Shown: one piece after another, positions 62,102-64,000 of the stretch | How the letters are laid out: the number at the start of each line of letters is the position of its first letter | Position numbering within the stretch: the first letter of the stretch is position 1 | Source: Methanomassiliicoccales archaeon RumEn M2 | Lineage (GTDB): Archaea > Thermoplasmatota > Thermoplasmata > Methanomassiliicoccales > Methanomethylophilaceae | Length of the DNA: 64,000 bases | NCBI GenBank assembly: GCA_001421175.1 | Contig: LJKL01000015.1 | Span: 102,994 to 166,993 of the forward strand | Direction of reading: 5' to 3' | Program-made: the position numbers and the translations under genes | The notes under the pieces: model-generated | Databases searched by the model: none | What the model saw: only the letters and a program-made list of their open reading frames with translations | Told to the model about the DNA's origin: nothing

Positions 62102-64000
62102 TCAAGACCCTGACCTCATCCTGTACCTCACGTACCTGAGCAGGATGAGCAGGATTATCAGGCTTATACCGAGAGTGGAGCCCCACTCTCCCACGTTCTC
62201 CGGGTCCGGAATCGGGATGCCTTCCACAGTGAACGGCCCGTATACGGGTCCGGAGACCGTGTAATCCCCGTCAGAGCCTATGCTGTTGCCCTGCCAGTCG
62301 TATATTACGTAATCTCCCTCGATCTTCGAACTCGGGGTCACGATGAGCTTCTGCCCCTGATATACGATATCCTTGGGGCCCAGGACCTTGCCTGTGGCCC
62401 TGTCCTTTATCACTACATGACCCAGATCATTAGGCAGAGTGTATGCGGTTACCTCGAAATGCGATGTCTCTGTGCTACCCAGATAGTTCCCCATACCTGT
62501 TACAATTACTGTGGCCGTACCAGTGCTGACATTATTCTCATAGGATACGAAGTAATCAACATCCTTGACCAAAGTCGCACCGAGATCATCCCTAACTATG
62601 ACCGGAGGCTCTGTCGGGGAGCCCTCGTAGACAGGCTCGAACGTTATGACCAAGTTCCCGACATACGGCGTGATCGTGAGCACAGCTGAACCGTAGGCAC
62701 CGTCATAATTGCCTATTCCAATCACTTCAACAAGTGCTTCACCTACATCGACATTATTGTAATAGAACACCCCATAACTGGACGGGCCCAGGATCCTGTC
62801 GTTGTCATCCTTCACCGTGACGGCAGGTAATATCGGATTCCCTGTATATGCTGCGGAATCGAAATCAAGTACAAGGAATATGTGACCTGATATGATAGTG
62901 AACATTACATCAGGCTCAGGAAGAGCCAGCTTATAGTTCCCACTCTCAGGAATCAGACTTCCCAGGTTTATGGCGTAGGAGCCCACGTCCTCGCCGGCCT
63001 CCCTGCCCAGGGCTCCCGTCACCGTGGCCGTCTCAGACAGGGTGTAGGTGAAGACCGGGTCCGCCCCTCCGTAGACCTTGCTCAGGGCGTCGGGGGTGAC
63101 GGTGATCTCCTTCTGAGATATGCTCCATACTATGATCTTCTCCGTAGTGGAATCATCGGACCAGATGTATCCGTCGACCAGGGTCGCCGTTGCTGTGTAG
63201 TCGCCGGCGTCGGTTCCTGTGTTCCCGAACAGGGTGTATCCCGTCCCTGGGAGGACGCCTGTCTGTTCGGACCCGTTGTATGTCAGGGTCTCCGCCTCGG
63301 GTACGTTCACGGAGGCCTTGCTGACGGTCAGGGTCCCGGGCACGAAGGATATCTCGTAATTATCGGAAGTGAGGCCCGACGCCGTTATGACGGCGGTGGG
63401 TGCGTAGACCTCGCTGTCGTAGCCGCTTGTGACGGACAGCGTTCCGGTCAGTGCCGTCTGGGTCTCTCCGTTGACGAACCCTGTGCAGGTCACTGTGTAT
63501 TCGGGCTCCGCGCCGCCGAAGGTCATCGCCTTATCGTCGGCCTTGATGGTCAGGGGGGCCTTAGTTATCGCGAAGTTCTTCGGCACCAGGGACAGGGTGT
63601 AGTTGCCGCCTGCGGATAGGTCCCCGAGGGTCATGGCGTACGTTCCCACGTCCTCGCCGGCCTCCCTGCTCAGGGCTCCCGTCACCGCCACCGTCTCAGA
63701 CAGGGTGTAGGTGAATACCGGGTCCGCACCGCCGTAGACCTTGCTCAGGACGTCGGGGGTGACGGTGATCTCCTTCGGACCTATGGTGAAGTCAAATGTC
63801 ACATCCGTCTGTGTGGCGTCCGTCCACTGGTAGTTCGTCTTGTCCGTTATGGACACGGCGACGGTCTGGGACCCGGCATCGGTCCTCGCGGCGCCGCTGA
63901 CGGTCATCGTGCTGATGTCGAAGCCCGCGGGAGCGTAGGTCTGTTCCGAGCCGGTGTAGGTGAACGTGCTCAGGTCATCCGTGGGCTTGGCGAGCTCCTT
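62102..64000 (-). CDS. Cell-surface protein with MBG/Ig-like repeats and C-terminal membrane anchor (partial, 5' end off window)
   Basis: At least 632 residues are visible. The body is a chain of beta-rich repeats: MBG-type units (ITVTPD, LSKVYGGADPVFTYTLSE, about 90 residues apart or in pairs 221 residues apart) and Ig-like units (YTGSEQTYAPAG, YNGSEQTGVLPGTGY, YTGNPILPAVTVKDD). A single membrane segment (about ISLIILLILLRYV) and a basic tail end the protein, so repeats face outside. It is probably an adhesin or S-layer-associated protein. The start and signal peptide lie outside the window. Confidence 0.85.
   Translation of the reverse strand, partial: KELAKPTDDLSTFTYTGSEQTYAPAGFDISTMTVSGAARTDAGSQTVAVSITDKTNYQWTDATQTDVTFDFTIGPKEITVTPDVLSKVYGGADPVFTYTLSETVAVTGALSREAGEDVGTYAMTLGDLSAGGNYTLSLVPKNFAITKAPLTIKADDKAMTFGGAEPEYTVTCTGFVNGETQTALTGTLSVTSGYDSEVYAPTAVITASGLTSDNYEISFVPGTLTVSKASVNVPEAETLTYNGSEQTGVLPGTGYTLFGNTGTDAGDYTATATLVDGYIWSDDSTTEKIIVWSISQKEITVTPDALSKVYGGADPVFTYTLSETATVTGALGREAGEDVGSYAINLGSLIPESGNYKLALPEPDVMFTIISGHIFLVLDFDSAAYTGNPILPAVTVKDDNDRILGPSSYGVFYYNNVDVGEALVEVIGIGNYDGAYGSAVLTITPYVGNLVITFEPVYEGSPTEPPVIVRDDLGATLVKDVDYFVSYENNVSTGTATVIVTGMGNYLGSTETSHFEVTAYTLPNDLGHVVIKDRATGKVLGPKDIVYQGQKLIVTPSSKIEGDYVIYDWQGNSIGSDGDYTVSGPVYGPFTVEGIPIPDPENVGEWGSTLGISLIILLILLRYVRYRMRSGS
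62982..63113 (-). repeat. Direct repeat copy 1 inside the surface-protein gene
   Basis: A 132-nt segment encoding the LSKVYGGADPVFTYTLSE module. It matches 63645-63776 with only a handful of differences, at an offset of exactly 663 nt (221 codons). Confidence 0.8.
63645..63776 (-). repeat. Direct repeat copy 2 inside the surface-protein gene
   Basis: Second copy of the 62982-63113 segment, in the same frame. High nucleotide identity points to recent duplication or gene conversion between repeat modules. Confidence 0.8.

Noticed and set aside
1..64000. CRISPR arrays, insertion sequences, prophage or integrase genes
   Set aside because: No regularly spaced repeats, transposase motifs or att-like duplications beside the tRNA were found; the only notable direct repeats are inside the MBG surface protein gene.

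Overview
The window is archaeal chromosome (about 55% GC). Archaeal markers include egsA (sn-glycerol-1-phosphate dehydrogenase), archaeal TgtA, Pth2, Pcc1, ribosomal proteins L40e, S24e and S27ae, Rpo7/Spt4, deoxyhypusine synthase, archaeal-type AdoMet synthetase, FEN1, NadM and the AcnX-type mevalonate-5-phosphate dehydratase. HypA/HypD, superoxide reductase, a C_GCAxxG_C_C redox protein and a MetV-like protein point to a hydrogenase-bearing anaerobe. A K+-independent H+-pyrophosphatase, a ThiD-ThiN fusion and an MBG-repeat surface protein fit a thermoplasmatal lineage. Methanomassiliicoccales (gut-type methanogen relatives) is my best guess, but it is inference: no methanogenesis gene lies in the window.

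Layout: (1) 1-4.5 kb arginine synthesis, argJ'-argC diverging from argG-argH. (2) 4.5-11.5 kb a 45-residue membrane protein, thiDN, a membrane FKBP, thrS-thiM-thiE and pth2. (3) 11.5-18.6 kb tgtA, then leuA-leuC-leuD-leuB-pcc1 as one tightly overlapping operon. (4) 18.6-29.4 kb superoxide reductase, a flavin reductase, egsA, purC, an E1-like protein, pncC, nadM, ogt, ubiE-menA, a BASS transporter, DUF1848 and AlkD. (5) 29.4-35.7 kb hypA-hypD, nth, folC, a lone asparagine-synthetase domain and a NikR-like regulator. (6) 35.8-43.4 kb topA, a small putative metal-handling cassette with a CobW GTPase, eno-pncB, a response regulator and L40e. (7) 43.5-50.9 kb metK with two flanking regulators, RNase Z, rpe and fen. 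(8) 51-58.3 kb ileS, the mevalonate-phosphate dehydratase pair, tRNA-Arg and the rpo7-spt4-DPCK-S24e-S27ae cluster. (9) 58.3-64 kb hppA, a MetV-like protein, dys and the start-less MBG surface protein.

Organisation: first genes usually carry a TATA-like box about 25-30 nt upstream of the start codon (leaderless or near-leaderless transcripts). Downstream genes are coupled by ATGA, GTGA, TGATG or TAATG overlaps. Convergent neighbours very often overlap tail to tail by 4-45 nt.

Quality warning: 16 genes, among them ileS (two breaks), spt4, fen, purC, leuA, hppA, hypA and hypD, are broken by 17 single-base indels. Each can be repaired by changing the length of one G/C run by one base. I read these as sequencing or assembly errors, not pseudogenes, and give whole-gene coordinates. 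All 17 lie between 17.9 and 58.9 kb; I found none before or after that.
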